The notes: generated by a model from the sequence alone, not told the origin. A stretch of DNA of 64,000 nucleotides from Saccharibacillus qingshengii (GCF_013185195.1 NZ_JAAZWC010000007.1:62001-126000); one strand, 5' to 3'; counted from the first letter of the stretch, positions 16,950 through 25,851 are shown. Numbers and translations are program-made.

Positions 16950-17600
16950 TTAAAATTCATGATTTTCATCGGAATGGATATCCAAAAATCCGGTCTGCTT
17001 CGCGTAGCCGATCATCCGTTCAACCAGCGTGTCGTCCATTGCTCTCCAGGTAAATCCGAGCCGCTCCAGATAAGAAACGGTGCGATCGGAAGCGATCTCG
17101 AAGCGGGTCTGGATCTGTGCACTTTCGAGCCAGCCGTAATGCAGCATGATCTTGTCGATCTCCGCCCGCGACTCGCCTGACGAGAATTTTTCGGCCAGAG
17201 CGTCGACAAATTCTGCGAATTCAAGCGTCTCGACGGAATGGCCGAGTCTTTCTTTTGTCAAAATGCGGTGCATGCTTTCCAGGTTCGGATTAAGCAGATG
17301 GAAGATTTCATTCTGCAGGGCTTCCGGCTGCATCAACAGCAGGATCGCCCGGCTGACTCCGTCGACATAGGAGAAGTCCGTATCGGGTTCGAGTTCCGGC
17401 ACCAGGCCAAGACGCGCGAACGACTGCATCAGGGTATAAAAAGCGTTGTCTCCGATATTTTGCTGGAATCTTCCCGTCTCCGAATGGAACACGACGTTGC
17501 CGAGCCGGTAGATACTGGTACGTATTCCACGCTCCCGGGCTTCCACCACTTTCCGTTCGGCTTCGAATTTGGTCTTGGCGTAATGCTTCCGGTATTCTGC
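16950..17600 (-). pseudogene. C-terminal remnant of an NRPS thioester-reductase domain
   Basis: The frame is open from about 17600 to the stop at 16950 and encodes about 216 residues. It begins EYRKHYAKTKFEAER, which carries the catalytic Y-x-x-x-K of an SDR-type thioester reductase, then RTSIYRLGNVVF and DFSYVDGVSRAILLLMQ, typical of the C-terminal half of this domain. The N-terminal half, with the NADPH-binding glycine motif, is absent. It is joined to the preceding NRPS in a different frame, so it is not translated as part of that protein unless a frameshift occurs. In intact systems this domain releases the peptide as an aldehyde or alcohol. Confidence 0.75.
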
Positions 17601-20600
17601 ATCACGAACATCGTATCGAACAGCGGACTGCGGCCGGCGATTCGCGGCACGTTAAGTTCGTTGACCAGCTCGCCCAGCTCATACTCCTGATGATCGAACG
17701 CGCCGAGCAGCTCGGCTTTGACTTCTCCCAGATAATCCGCAAAAGTCTTGGCTTTGTCCGGATACGTACGCAGCGGCAGCGTGTTGACGAACATGCCTAT
17801 TACGCCGTGCAGCTCTTCTCGGCTCCGGTTGGCAACCGGCACGCCGACGATCACATCTTCCTGTCCGGCATAACGGCCGAGCAGGGTACCGTAGGCGGCC
17901 AGCATGACCATAAACAGCGTCGTTCCCGTACGGTCGGCCAACCGTTTGAGATCCGACTGCAGGCCCGCTCCGATCTCTCTATGCAGCGTGGCTCCGCGGA
18001 AGCTTTGTTTCTCGGGACGCGGTTGATCCGCCGGCAGCTGAAGCATCGGCAGCTCTCCGCTTAGACGCCCGCGCCAGTAACCGAGCTGCGAGTCGCGGAT
18101 CGGAGCCGCGGCTTCGCGTTCATACCAGACGGAGAAGTCTTTGAACTGCACCGGCGGAGCGAGCTCTGCCGAATCATCTTGGTAAAAGGCCGACCATTCT
18201 TCGAAGAAGACATGCATCGATACGCCGTCCACCGCGATATGGTGGAAATCGAGCATCATGAAATGCAGCTCTTCCCCGCAGGAGACCAGCTCCGCGCGCA
18301 TCAGCGGCGCTTGGCCCAGATCGAACGGACGAACGAAAGCGTCCATCCGTTCCCGGATTTCTTCTTCGCGGCCCTGCCGCACCGCCAGGCGCAGCCCGGC
18401 CTTTTCATGTACATGCTGCATGATCCGCTCGCCCAACAGTTCAAACGAAGTGCGCAGCGCCTCGTGTCTGTCCAGCATCCGAAGCAGCGAACGTTCCAGA
18501 CGCCCGGCATCGACCGGTCCTTCGATCCGCAGCAGGGCAGGCGCATTGTAAGCCGTGCCGGCGCCTTCCATCTGCTCGATCAGGAACAGTCGGGCCTGCG
18601 CCGGATAAGCCGGGTAGCGCCCGGTCGGCGATTTCGGCGCGGTCGTGATCGAAAGTTCCCGCGCGGGAGCTCCGCCTGCGGTACGCTTGGCAATTTCTTC
18701 GGCCTGGGAGCGGACGGTCGTATATTCGAACAGCTCGCGAATCGAAAGCTTCGCCCCGAAGCGGCGTTCGATCCGGGCGCGCAGAACCGCAGCCTGCAGC
18801 GAGTGGCCGCCCACATCAAAGAAGCGGTCAAGAACGCCGAACCGGTCGTGTCCGAGAACACCGCTCCACAGCGAGTGCAGCCGTTCTTCCGTTTCGCCCA
18901 GCGGCATTTCCCGGTTCGTCTCTTCCAGAGACTCCGGCTGCGGCAGCGCGCGGCGATCGATCTTGCCGTTTGCATTGACCGGCAGTTTCTCCATCGCGAC
19001 GAAGCGGGCCGGCACCATATAGTCGGGCAGGGTGCGCGCAAGCGCAGCGCTCCATTCGGCAGGTCCGCCGCTGCCCGACTCGACGTAGGCGCACAGATAC
19101 GCATCGCCGGCCGCGTCCTGCAGAGGAACAACGATGCAGGTTCTCACGCCTTCGCATTCCAGAATCCGCTGCTCGATCTCGCCGATTTCGATCCGGAATC
19201 CGCGGATTTTGACCTGATGGTCGAGCCGGCCGAGGAACTCGATCGTACCGTCGCGCTTCCAGCGGGCCAGATCGCCTGTCCGGTACATGCGGACGCCTTC
19301 CCGGTAAGGATGGGGAACGAATTTTTCGTTCGTCAATTCCGGACGGTTCAGATACCCGCGCGCCAATCCGTCTCCGGCCACGCACAGTTCGCCGGCAACG
19401 CCGATCGGCTGCAGATGCCCGTAATCGTCGAGAATCAGAATCTGCGAACCCCGGATCGGCTTGCCGATCGGAATATTCGCTTCCAGCTCGGTCACCAGAT
19501 GGGAAGTGGTCACGATCGTATTCTCGGTAGGACCGTAACAGTTGTGCAGCTCATAGGGGCGAGGGCGGAAAGTCTTGAGCTTGTCGCCGCCCGTCAGCAG
19601 CACACGCAGCGAATAGTTGTCGTATTCCATAAACTGCTCGCACAGCTGGGTCGGCAGGAACGCAACGGTGATCCCTTTTTCATTGAAATGATCGTTGAGT
19701 CCGGCAGGGTCGAGTCTGAGGTCTTCCGGAATCATATGGATAGATGCTCCCTGCAGCAGGTAAGGGAAAATCTCCCACACCGAAGCATCGAACCCGAATC
19801 CGGCATATTTGACGGTCCGGTCTTCCGGCGTAATGCGGAAATGATCGATATGCCACTGTGCGAGATTGATCAGCGAACGATGTTCGACGACTACGCCTTT
19901 GGGTGTGCCGGTCGAACCCGACGTATAGATGACGTAAGCGGGCGCTTCGGCGGAACCGGGGTTTAGATCGGCTTCCGCCGCTTCCCATTCCCGGGCGCTG
20001 TCGATATGCAGCGTAAGCCCGGCGTAGTCTTCCGGCGCCCGAAGCTGCGGGGTTAACAGCAGCAGCCCTGCCCCGCTGTCTTCCAGCATGAACCGGATCC
20101 GCTCCGCCGGATACTCGGGATCGATCGGCAGATATGCCGCACCGGTCTTCAGCACGGCCAGCACCGATACGATCATCTCGATCGACGGACGGGCCATAAT
20201 GCCCGCGAGACCTCCGTCTCCGAGACCCGACCGGCGCAGTTCGGCTGCGAGGGCATTCGAACGGCGCTCCAATTCTCCGTAACTGAGCGAGCCGTCTTCG
20301 CAGACGACGGCTTCGCGGGACGGGAACAATGCCGCCTGCTTGGAGATCATCCGGTGGATCGGATCGGACGTTTCCACTTCTCCTGCCGCCCCGCTCCACA
20401 GATTCAGCAGGATCTCCCGCTCCTGCTCGCCGAGCAGATCGCTTTCGCCGATCCGGGCATCCGGAGACTGTTCCATACGCACGACGAGTCCGTGAAGGTG
20501 AATCAGCATCTCGCGGACGAAGCTTTCGCTGAAGACGTCTTCGCGGAATGCCGCACGGACGCGCAGACGGTCCGTACCCGTGAAGACGACAAACAGATCG

Positions 20601-21073
20601 CAGCCGGCAGCTTCAAGCGCTTGGACGGCCTGAACGTCCGGGCCGAATCCGATTCCCGTGTTATAAGGCCGCTCGGCAAGGCCCGAAGCGTACCAGTTCG
20701 CAAAGACCGAAGCTTCCTGTGCAAACTCGTTCGAGTCGCGCAGAAGGGCGGCCGCCGTTTCCGTACGCATGCGGAAGGTATCTTCCCGGCCGCCTCGAAA
20801 CAGCAGCGGGGTCATGCCTTCCCGGGAAGAACGTTGAACCGCGAAAGCCAATTCTTCGGCGCGCAAATAGCGCTGCAGCAGAACCGACCAGGCCGCACAC
20901 GCGTCTCCTTGGCGAAGCAGGGGATCGACCGCCAGAAACTCGCGTTCGACGACCCCGATCCCCGCCGCGACGGGCGGCGCCTCTCCTGTCAGCAGCGTCT
21001 TTTCTTCCACGGCCTCCAACTGCTTCAACCAATACGTTTCGATATCCGAAATTCGCTTCAACTCAGCCTTCAT
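17429..21073 (-). CDS. Nonribosomal peptide synthetase, truncated by internal deletion (A-T-C fragment)
   Basis: The frame encodes 1214 residues. Residues 1-225 look like the tail of a degenerate condensation domain. Residues about 240-730 are an adenylation domain (YVIYTSGSTGTPKGVVVEH, NCYGPTENTI, YRTGDLARW, NGKIDRRALP). A carrier domain follows (FFDVGGHSLQA, serine for phosphopantetheine), then a condensation domain with DFHHIAVDGVSM. This last domain stops at about residue 1160 (PLFDTMFVMQN), and the final 54 residues are out-of-frame translation of reductase sequence. By alignment in my head to the GrsA pocket, the specificity residues read D-A-W-F-L-G-C-I-V, close to leucine codes; treat this as a guess. 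With sfp upstream, the locus resembles small A-T-C-A-T-R systems such as aureusimine synthetase that lost about a module. Confidence 0.85.
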   Translation of the reverse strand: MKAELKRISDIETYWLKQLEAVEEKTLLTGEAPPVAAGIGVVEREFLAVDPLLRQGDACAAWSVLLQRYLRAEELAFAVQRSSREGMTPLLFRGGREDTFRMRTETAAALLRDSNEFAQEASVFANWYASGLAERPYNTGIGFGPDVQAVQALEAAGCDLFVVFTGTDRLRVRAAFREDVFSESFVREMLIHLHGLVVRMEQSPDARIGESDLLGEQEREILLNLWSGAAGEVETSDPIHRMISKQAALFPSREAVVCEDGSLSYGELERRSNALAAELRRSGLGDGGLAGIMARPSIEMIVSVLAVLKTGAAYLPIDPEYPAERIRFMLEDSGAGLLLLTPQLRAPEDYAGLTLHIDSAREWEAAEADLNPGSAEAPAYVIYTSGSTGTPKGVVVEHRSLINLAQWHIDHFRITPEDRTVKYAGFGFDASVWEIFPYLLQGASIHMIPEDLRLDPAGLNDHFNEKGITVAFLPTQLCEQFMEYDNYSLRVLLTGGDKLKTFRPRPYELHNCYGPTENTIVTTSHLVTELEANIPIGKPIRGSQILILDDYGHLQPIGVAGELCVAGDGLARGYLNRPELTNEKFVPHPYREGVRMYRTGDLARWKRDGTIEFLGRLDHQVKIRGFRIEIGEIEQRILECEGVRTCIVVPLQDAAGDAYLCAYVESGSGGPAEWSAALARTLPDYMVPARFVAMEKLPVNANGKIDRRALPQPESLEETNREMPLGETEERLHSLWSGVLGHDRFGVLDRFFDVGGHSLQAAVLRARIERRFGAKLSIRELFEYTTVRSQAEEIAKRTAGGAPARELSITTAPKSPTGRYPAYPAQARLFLIEQMEGAGTAYNAPALLRIEGPVDAGRLERSLLRMLDRHEALRTSFELLGERIMQHVHEKAGLRLAVRQGREEEIRERMDAFVRPFDLGQAPLMRAELVSCGEELHFMMLDFHHIAVDGVSMHVFFEEWSAFYQDDSAELAPPVQFKDFSVWYEREAAAPIRDSQLGYWRGRLSGELPMLQLPADQPRPEKQSFRGATLHREIGAGLQSDLKRLADRTGTTLFMVMLAAYGTLLGRYAGQEDVIVGVPVANRSREELHGVIGMFVNTLPLRTYPDKAKTFADYLGEVKAELLGAFDHQEYELGELVNELNVPRIAGRSPLFDTMFVMQNTGSITPRPNSKPNGKWWKPGSVEYVPVSTGSATSCSIRRREDSSKISETTLFIP

Positions 21074-21147
21074 CGCTCTCGTTTTTCCCCTTCCGCTTCT
21101 TGTATCTTCTGGATTTTGGCCAAACAGGTTTCCTTCGCAGTCTTACG

Positions 21148-21921
21148 TTAGAGCAGCGCGCGAAATCTTGCGATCAGCTCGGGCACTTCAATAAATTGCA
21201 CGTGGTCGGGCAGGCTTTCTTGGGGCTTCCGGCATACGGCCAGCGCATAACGTTCGGGAAACGGCGAATCGACTGCCAGTCTTGCAAGCGCCCACGATGT
21301 TCCTTCCGGTTTCCCGGGATCAATGACCCAACTTTCCCCGTCGAACCGCGGAGCGAACGTCTCGAGCGTATGCTTGTTGTTCAATCCGGTCCCTTCGGCT
21401 TTGAGCCAGCTCTCCAGCAGCGTCCAGCGCCCGTAGAAAAAATCGATCGTTTCGGTTTCCGTCATCCGCTTTGTCCGCTCGGCCGCTTCCGGTCCCAGCA
21501 TCGTTTGAAGGGTAGCCCGGTCCAGCGGCTCGATCCGCTCCACATCGATGCCGACCTCGCTGTCTGCCGCGGCGCATACGACCACTCGCCCCGAGTGGGA
21601 CAGATTGAAAGCGGGCGCCCCCGGCTGATCCAGATAAGGCTTCCCGTATCCGTTCCGGCGAAAAATAAGTTCTTCATAACGAAGCTGCAGCCGTTCGCCG
21701 AGCAGAGTGGAGACGAGCATATGCGACACGGCTCTGGAGAACCGGTCTTCTTCGCGTGCAAAACGCAAAATTCTGGCCTGTTCTTCCGAAAAAAAAGCGG
21801 GAAACCAACGGTTCCATTCCGCTGGGCCCGGCAGTGTTCGAAGAGCGGCGGCATACACTTGGATAGGATTAGCCCCCTTCCGGTTTGCCCAAATATGCGA
21901 CGCAAGACACTTCAAATTCAT
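21148..21921 (-). CDS. sfp: Sfp-type 4'-phosphopantetheinyl transferase
   Basis: The 257-residue enzyme transfers phosphopantetheine from CoA to carrier-domain serines. The diagnostic motifs are present: VGIDVERIEPLDR at about residues 117-129 (magnesium-binding acidic residues) and YGRWTLLESWLKAEGTGL at about 160-177 (the W-x-x-K/L-E-x-x-x-K motif). ATG 21921 is chosen over an upstream TTG at 21942. It is the first gene of a transcript with the NRPS 74 bp downstream, which identifies the NRPS carrier domain as its local substrate; it may also serve other carriers of the cell. Confidence 0.9.
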   Translation of the reverse strand: MNLKCLASHIWANRKGANPIQVYAAALRTLPGPAEWNRWFPAFFSEEQARILRFAREEDRFSRAVSHMLVSTLLGERLQLRYEELIFRRNGYGKPYLDQPGAPAFNLSHSGRVVVCAAADSEVGIDVERIEPLDRATLQTMLGPEAAERTKRMTETETIDFFYGRWTLLESWLKAEGTGLNNKHTLETFAPRFDGESWVIDPGKPEGTSWALARLAVDSPFPERYALAVCRKPQESLPDHVQFIEVPELIARFRALL

Positions 21922-21956
21922 TCTTCGTTCCCATGATACCAAAAATTCTCACCTAA

Positions 21957-21986
21957 AGAATATCGGAACATCCTCCGGAAAATCAA
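21957..21986 (-). promoter_or_regulatory. Candidate promoter and dyad of the sfp-NRPS operon
   Basis: Read on the minus strand, TTGATT (21986-21981), an 18-base spacer and TATTCT (21962-21957) form a plausible sigma-A promoter. The spacer is almost filled by the dyad TCCGGAGGATGTTCCGA, which could be a repressor site. Confidence 0.4.
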
Positions 21987-22121
21987 ATATTTTTAAGAAA
22001 AAAGTATCATTTAATCCTTTAGACCCATTTTTTTGATCCCCACTTTTAGGTGACTTCCTTTCTTCCGTGCAAAGCGGAAAGCGGACACGTATAATGAGTT
22101 TAAAAAACCGAGGGGACGATC

Positions 22122-23078
22122 ATGACGGATAAAATCGATCTGGACAGACAGCGGCTCAGTATTGAAGCGGCCCGCCTCTATTATCTGTCCGACTACAGCC
22201 AACAGGAAATCGCGACTCGACTGGGCGTCTCCCGTCCCACGGTATCGCGGCTTCTTCAACATGCCAAAGAAAACGGATTCGTCCGGATCAGTATCTCGGA
22301 CCCGCTCGAAGATCTGGATGCGCTGGGTGCCGAAGTCGCGCGCCGATACGGCCTGCAAGGCGTACGCGTCTGCTACTCGCCCGAGAACGAATACCGCGAA
22401 ATCCGCGGACGCGTCGCCACCGCAGCGGCGGAATATCTGGACGAGACGGTTCAGGACGGCGACATCATCGGGATCACCTGGGGCACTACCATGTATGCAC
22501 TCGCACTCGGTCTGCGGCACAAACCCGTCAAAGGCGTGGAAATTGTCCAGCTCAAAGGCGGCGTCAGCCATTCCCAAGTGCCTACCTACGCGGCGGAGAC
22601 GGCCAACTTGTTTGCGGAAGCGTTTGGTACCGTCGCCCGCTATCTGCCGCTGCCCGTTATTTTTGACAGTGTGGAACTCAAGGAAATGGTCGAGGAAGAC
22701 CGGCATATCCAGCGGATCATCGAATTGGGACGCCAGGCCAATGTCGCTGTCTTTACGGTTGGCACGGTCGAAGAAGATGCCCTGCTGTTTCGCCTGGGCT
22801 ACTTCGACGACCGGCAGCGCCAGATGCTTCGGGCATCGGGGGCCGGCGATATCTGCTCCCGTTTCTTCGACGATCGGGGCCAGATTTGCAGCGAAGAGAT
22901 CAATGCCCGAACCGTGGGAATCGACCTGCCCGAACTGCGCCGCAAAGAAAAATCGATCCTGGTCGCGGGCGATCCGCGCCGCCCTTGCGGGGCGATATGC
23001 CAATATCCTCGTAACCGACCAATTTACGGCCCTGTCGCTGCTGGCGGATTGAATTTGTCCGCCAACCTGCCGATATAG
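22122..23078 (+). CDS. deoR: DeoR-type (SorC family) deoxynucleoside operon repressor, C-terminus frameshifted
   Basis: The protein begins with a helix-turn-helix (YSQQEIATRLGVSRPTVSRLL, residues about 26-46), followed by the SorC sugar-binding domain with GDIIGITWGTTMYALA and VQLKGGVSHS. It closely follows Bacillus subtilis DeoR, which senses deoxyribose-5-phosphate. Up to SILVAG (about 22970) the frame is normal. After that the expected ending AALAGRYANILVTDQFTALS continues in another frame to a stop at 23052, while this frame ends with unrelated residues at 23078. A small deletion of the conserved loop after VAG explains both. Either the repressor is defective or the assembly has an error here. 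The deo operon follows. Confidence 0.85.
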   Translation: MTDKIDLDRQRLSIEAARLYYLSDYSQQEIATRLGVSRPTVSRLLQHAKENGFVRISISDPLEDLDALGAEVARRYGLQGVRVCYSPENEYREIRGRVATAAAEYLDETVQDGDIIGITWGTTMYALALGLRHKPVKGVEIVQLKGGVSHSQVPTYAAETANLFAEAFGTVARYLPLPVIFDSVELKEMVEEDRHIQRIIELGRQANVAVFTVGTVEEDALLFRLGYFDDRQRQMLRASGAGDICSRFFDDRGQICSEEINARTVGIDLPELRRKEKSILVAGDPRRPCGAICQYPRNRPIYGPVAAGGLNLSANLPI

Positions 23079-23178
23079 ATAGAACCTTGTCGACGCTATC
23101 GGTCAAGGGACTAGAACGCGAAGTCTTTTCGCGTATCGCTTGTCGATCTACGGACAACCTGAAAGGTGCGGAATCCCC

Positions 23179-24174
23179 ATGAAGACTCATCCCATCATTT
23201 CCCGCTGCCTCGTTTTTTGTCTGCTGCTGGCCTGGTCTTCCGGTTTGACGGGAGCCGGCAGCGCCTATTCGCGCGAGCCGGGCGGATTCTCGACCTGGGT
23301 GTGGAACCCCTGGCTGCTGCGTTCTTCGTCCGACGATCTGCTGCGTTTCGCGGCGGCAAACGATATCGATACCTTGTATCTGCAGATCGACCCGGATATG
23401 GATCCCGCGGACTACGCGTCGTTTATCCGCCGCGCTTCGGCGCAGCAGGTCCGTGTATACGCACTGGACGGGGCGCCCCGCTGGGCACTTGAACGCCGTC
23501 TGCCGGAAGCTTTTATCGATTGGCTGTCCACGTATCAGTCCGGGGCTTCGGCCGAGGAACGGTTCGCCGGGATCCATGTCGATGTAGAGCCTTACCTGCT
23601 CCCGGAATGGACAAGCGGACAAGACGCTCTCCTGCGATCCTGGAAAGACAGTATCGGAACCTTATTGTCGGGCGCAGGCCGACTGGGTCTGAACGTCGAA
23701 GCCGATATTCCTTTTTGGTTCGACGAACATGCCATGCCCGGCGAGCCGGGCACGTTAAGCGCCTGGCTGATCGGACGGTTCGACGGCGTAACGATCATGG
23801 CTTATCGCGATTCCGCGGAGCGGATCGCCGATGCGGCGCGAAACGAACTGGCGGAAGCCGAAAAACTGGGCAAACCGGTACGGATCGCGGTGGAAACGAA
23901 CCCTTCTTCGGAAACGCCCAAAGTCACTTTCTACGAAGAAGGATCCTCGTTGATGAACGCCCAGCTTGAAGAAGTCCGGACTCTTCTCGGCAAAAGTCCG
24001 GCGTTCGCCGGCTTTGCCGTGCACGATTACGAAGGCTGGAAGAAACTCCGGGAGAAGACGGCTGCGGCCGCCGCTTCCCGCAAATCCTCTTCGCTGACTG
24101 CCGGCGGTGCGGCTGCGTCAGCCTCCAAAGCCGTGCGGCCCGCCGCCCGAAAATCGATTCCTGCAAACAAATAA
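23179..24174 (+). CDS. Secreted TIM-barrel-like protein, possible glycoside-hydrolase relative
   Basis: The product has 331 residues from ATG 23179. The first 30 residues are a signal peptide (LVFCLLLAWSSGLTGAGSAYS). The mature part has alternating strand-helix segments: FSTWVWNPW, DIDTLYLQIDPDMD, FAGIHVDVEPYLLPEW, LGLNVEADIPFWF, FDGVTIMAYRD and PVRIAVETNP. The acidic residues at strand ends (DVEP, EAD) are typical of family 18-like barrels, but no exact catalytic DxxDxDxE is seen. The last 35 residues are low-complexity Ala, Ser and Lys (AAAAASRKSSS). It lies between deoR and deoC without a clear link to deoxynucleoside use. Confidence 0.7.
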   Translation: MKTHPIISRCLVFCLLLAWSSGLTGAGSAYSREPGGFSTWVWNPWLLRSSSDDLLRFAAANDIDTLYLQIDPDMDPADYASFIRRASAQQVRVYALDGAPRWALERRLPEAFIDWLSTYQSGASAEERFAGIHVDVEPYLLPEWTSGQDALLRSWKDSIGTLLSGAGRLGLNVEADIPFWFDEHAMPGEPGTLSAWLIGRFDGVTIMAYRDSAERIADAARNELAEAEKLGKPVRIAVETNPSSETPKVTFYEEGSSLMNAQLEEVRTLLGKSPAFAGFAVHDYEGWKKLREKTAAAAASRKSSSLTAGGAAASASKAVRPAARKSIPANK

Positions 24175-24202
24175 CGTATTCGATCCATCGGTCCCGCTCG
24201 CT

Positions 24203-24232
24203 CCGCTTCTCTCTGTTCCCAGAGAAAAGCGG
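24203..24232. other. Stable hairpin after the TIM-barrel gene
   Basis: CCGCTTCTCTCTG pairs with CCAGAGAAAAGCGG around TTC, with one mismatch. No T-run follows, so it is at best an imperfect terminator or a mRNA 3'-end stabiliser. Confidence 0.35.
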
Positions 24233-24312
24233 GGCGGGCGGTTTGCGTCTGCGGGTATGGATCTGCGTTTTCGCCGCTGCCGCATCCGTCTTGAATACTG
24301 CCTTTTAATTTT

Positions 24313-24329
24313 ATTGAACAAAATTTCAT
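24313..24329. promoter_or_regulatory. DeoR-type operator upstream of deoC
   Basis: ATTGAACAAAATTTCAT is nearly the palindrome known as the DeoR operator in the B. subtilis dra-nupC-pdp promoter. A related half-site, TTTGTTCACG (24343-24352), lies between the -35 and -10 boxes. This is the same palindrome-plus-half-site layout described for B. subtilis. Confidence 0.65.
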
Positions 24330-24336
24330 GTAACCT

Positions 24337-24365
24337 TTTGCATTTGTTCACGAAGGTGGTATGAT
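24337..24365 (+). promoter_or_regulatory. Promoter of the deoC-cdd-nupC-deoB-deoD-pdp cluster
   Basis: TTTGCA, 17 bases, TATGAT. The operator palindrome lies just upstream and a half-site lies in the spacer, so repressor binding would cover the promoter. The deoC start codon is 35 bases downstream. Confidence 0.6.
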
Positions 24366-24399
24366 AAGAGTAAATCCGAATTCGAAGGAGAGATCCACG

Positions 24400-25065
24400 A
24401 TGAATCTTGCATCCATGATCGACCATACGCTTCTGCGCGCCGACGCTGCGGAAACGGAAGTCGCCAAGCTGATCGAAGAAGCGAAGACTTACAAATTCGC
24501 TTCCGTCTGCGTTAATCCGACTTGGGTAGCCTACTCGGCCGAACGCCTGAACGGTACCGAAGTGAAAGTCTGCACCGTTATCGGCTTCCCGCTGGGAGCT
24601 TCCACGCCGGAGACCAAAGCGTTCGAGACCCGCGACGCGATCGAAAAAGGAGCCGGAGAAATCGATATGGTTCTCAACATCGGCGCCTTGAAAAGCGGCA
24701 ACGCCGAATTGGCCGAGCGCGATATCCGCGCCGTTGTGGAAGCCGCTTCGGGCAAAGCGCTCGTCAAAGTCATCATTGAGACCTGCCTGCTGACCGACGA
24801 AGAAAAAGTCCTTGCCTGCGAAGTGTCCGTGCGCGCGGGAGCCGACTTCGTCAAAACGTCCACCGGCTTCTCCACGGGCGGAGCAACGCCTGAAGATGTC
24901 GCCTTGATGCGTAAAACCGTCGGTCCCGACATCGGCGTCAAAGCTTCGGGCGGCGTTCGCAGCCGCGAAGACATGGAAGCGATGATCCAAGCCGGCGCAA
25001 CGCGCATCGGAGCAAGCTCCGGCGTGAAGATCATGCAGGGCGGCCAGTCCGACTCTTCGTATTGA
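24400..25065 (+). CDS. deoC: Deoxyribose-phosphate aldolase
   Basis: The 221-residue enzyme cleaves 2-deoxyribose-5-phosphate to glyceraldehyde-3-phosphate and acetaldehyde, the last step of deoxynucleoside catabolism. The Schiff-base lysine lies in [16 protein letters not shown] (about residue 153), and the second lysine is in VKASGGVRS. The N-terminal [10 protein letters not shown] is also typical. ATG 24400, behind GAAGGAGAG, is chosen over an upstream in-frame ATG at 24361 that overlaps the promoter. It is the first gene behind the DeoR-type operator. Confidence 0.95.
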   Translation: MNLASMIDHTLLRADAAETEVAKLIEEAKTYKFASVCVNPTWVAYSAERLNGTEVKVCTVIGFPLGASTPETKAFETRDAIEKGAGEIDMVLNIGALKSGNAELAERDIRAVVEAASGKALVKVIIETCLLTDEEKVLACEVSVRAGADFVKTSTGFSTGGATPEDVALMRKTVGPDIGVKASGGVRSREDMEAMIQAGATRIGASSGVKIMQGGQSDSSY

Positions 25066-25084
25066 TCGAAGCGGATCGAAGCCG

Positions 25085-25107
25085 GACCCCGTCTATCGGG
25101 CGGGGTC
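25085..25107. other. GC-rich hairpin between deoC and cdd
   Basis: GACCCCG and CGGGGTC pair around a 9-base loop. There is no T-run, so this is more likely a processing or stabilising structure than a terminator. Confidence 0.3.
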
Positions 25108-25188
25108 GATGCTTCGAATTCGTTTTACGAACGAATGTAAGCGTTTCGTCCCTTATTTCGAATACTTGATCCCAGGAGGTCTTCCCAG

Positions 25189-25599
25189 ATGAGCCATCCC
25201 ATGAAAGACCGTCTTATCGAAGCCGCGATCGAAGCCCGGTCGTCCGCTTACGTCCCTTATTCCCACTTTGAAGTCGGCGCCGCGCTGCTCGCCGGCGATA
25301 CCATTTACTCCGGCTGCAATATCGAGAACGCTTCGTTTGGCCTGACGAACTGCGCCGAACGCACCGCTATTTTCAAAGCCGCCTCCGAAGGCGTACGCCG
25401 TATCGAAGCGATCGCGGTCGTAGCGGATACGGAAGGCCCGGTCTCTCCGTGCGGCGCCTGCCGCCAGGTGATTGCGGAGTTTGCCGACGAGAATACGCGC
25501 ATCTATCTGACGAATCTTCATGGCAATACCGAGGAATGGACGATGGATCGTCTGCTTCCGGGATACTTCCAGGCCAAAGATATGGACAAGACGAAATAG
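25189..25599 (+). CDS. cdd: Cytidine deaminase
   Basis: The 136-residue zinc enzyme converts cytidine and deoxycytidine to uridine and deoxyuridine, which the pyrimidine phosphorylase of this cluster can then split. The zinc and proton-transfer residues are in NCAERTAIF (Cys-Ala-Glu) and PCGACRQ (two Cys). Substrate-binding residues lie in GCNIENASFG. A strong AGGAGG precedes ATG 25189. The length is that of homotetrameric Bacillus Cdd. Codon use and strand match its deo neighbours. Confidence 0.95.
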   Translation: MSHPMKDRLIEAAIEARSSAYVPYSHFEVGAALLAGDTIYSGCNIENASFGLTNCAERTAIFKAASEGVRRIEAIAVVADTEGPVSPCGACRQVIAEFADENTRIYLTNLHGNTEEWTMDRLLPGYFQAKDMDKTK

Positions 25600-25851
25600 A
25601 ACGGTTGACGGACGTTTCCGCTTCTGCCCGGCAGCGGAGGAAACGTCCAACCCTTTCGCTTTCGTTTCCTTCTTCTCTGTTTTTGTAACCGCTTCAATCA
25701 TTTTCCGCCGTCGGCAGCCGCTCCCTTCTCATAAAGAAAGTCACGCCCGATGAGGCCCGACGCTTTTTGCTTTCGGAGTCCGGTGCCTGCCTGCTTATCC
25801 GTCAACACCGCTTTTTTTGCTTACCAAATAACTTCCGGGAGATATCCGCAC

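Noticed and set aside
17429-17590. Genuine C-terminal 54-residue extension of the NRPS
   Set aside because: It is out-of-frame translation of reductase sequence that is clearly conserved in the neighbouring frame.
18179-19966. A 595-codon open frame on the plus strand inside the NRPS region
   Set aside because: Antisense to well-conserved adenylation and condensation motifs; no initiation signal and shadow-type composition.
25085-25107. Terminator between deoC and cdd
   Set aside because: Strong stem but no T-run, and the downstream genes belong to the same pathway and need the same promoter.
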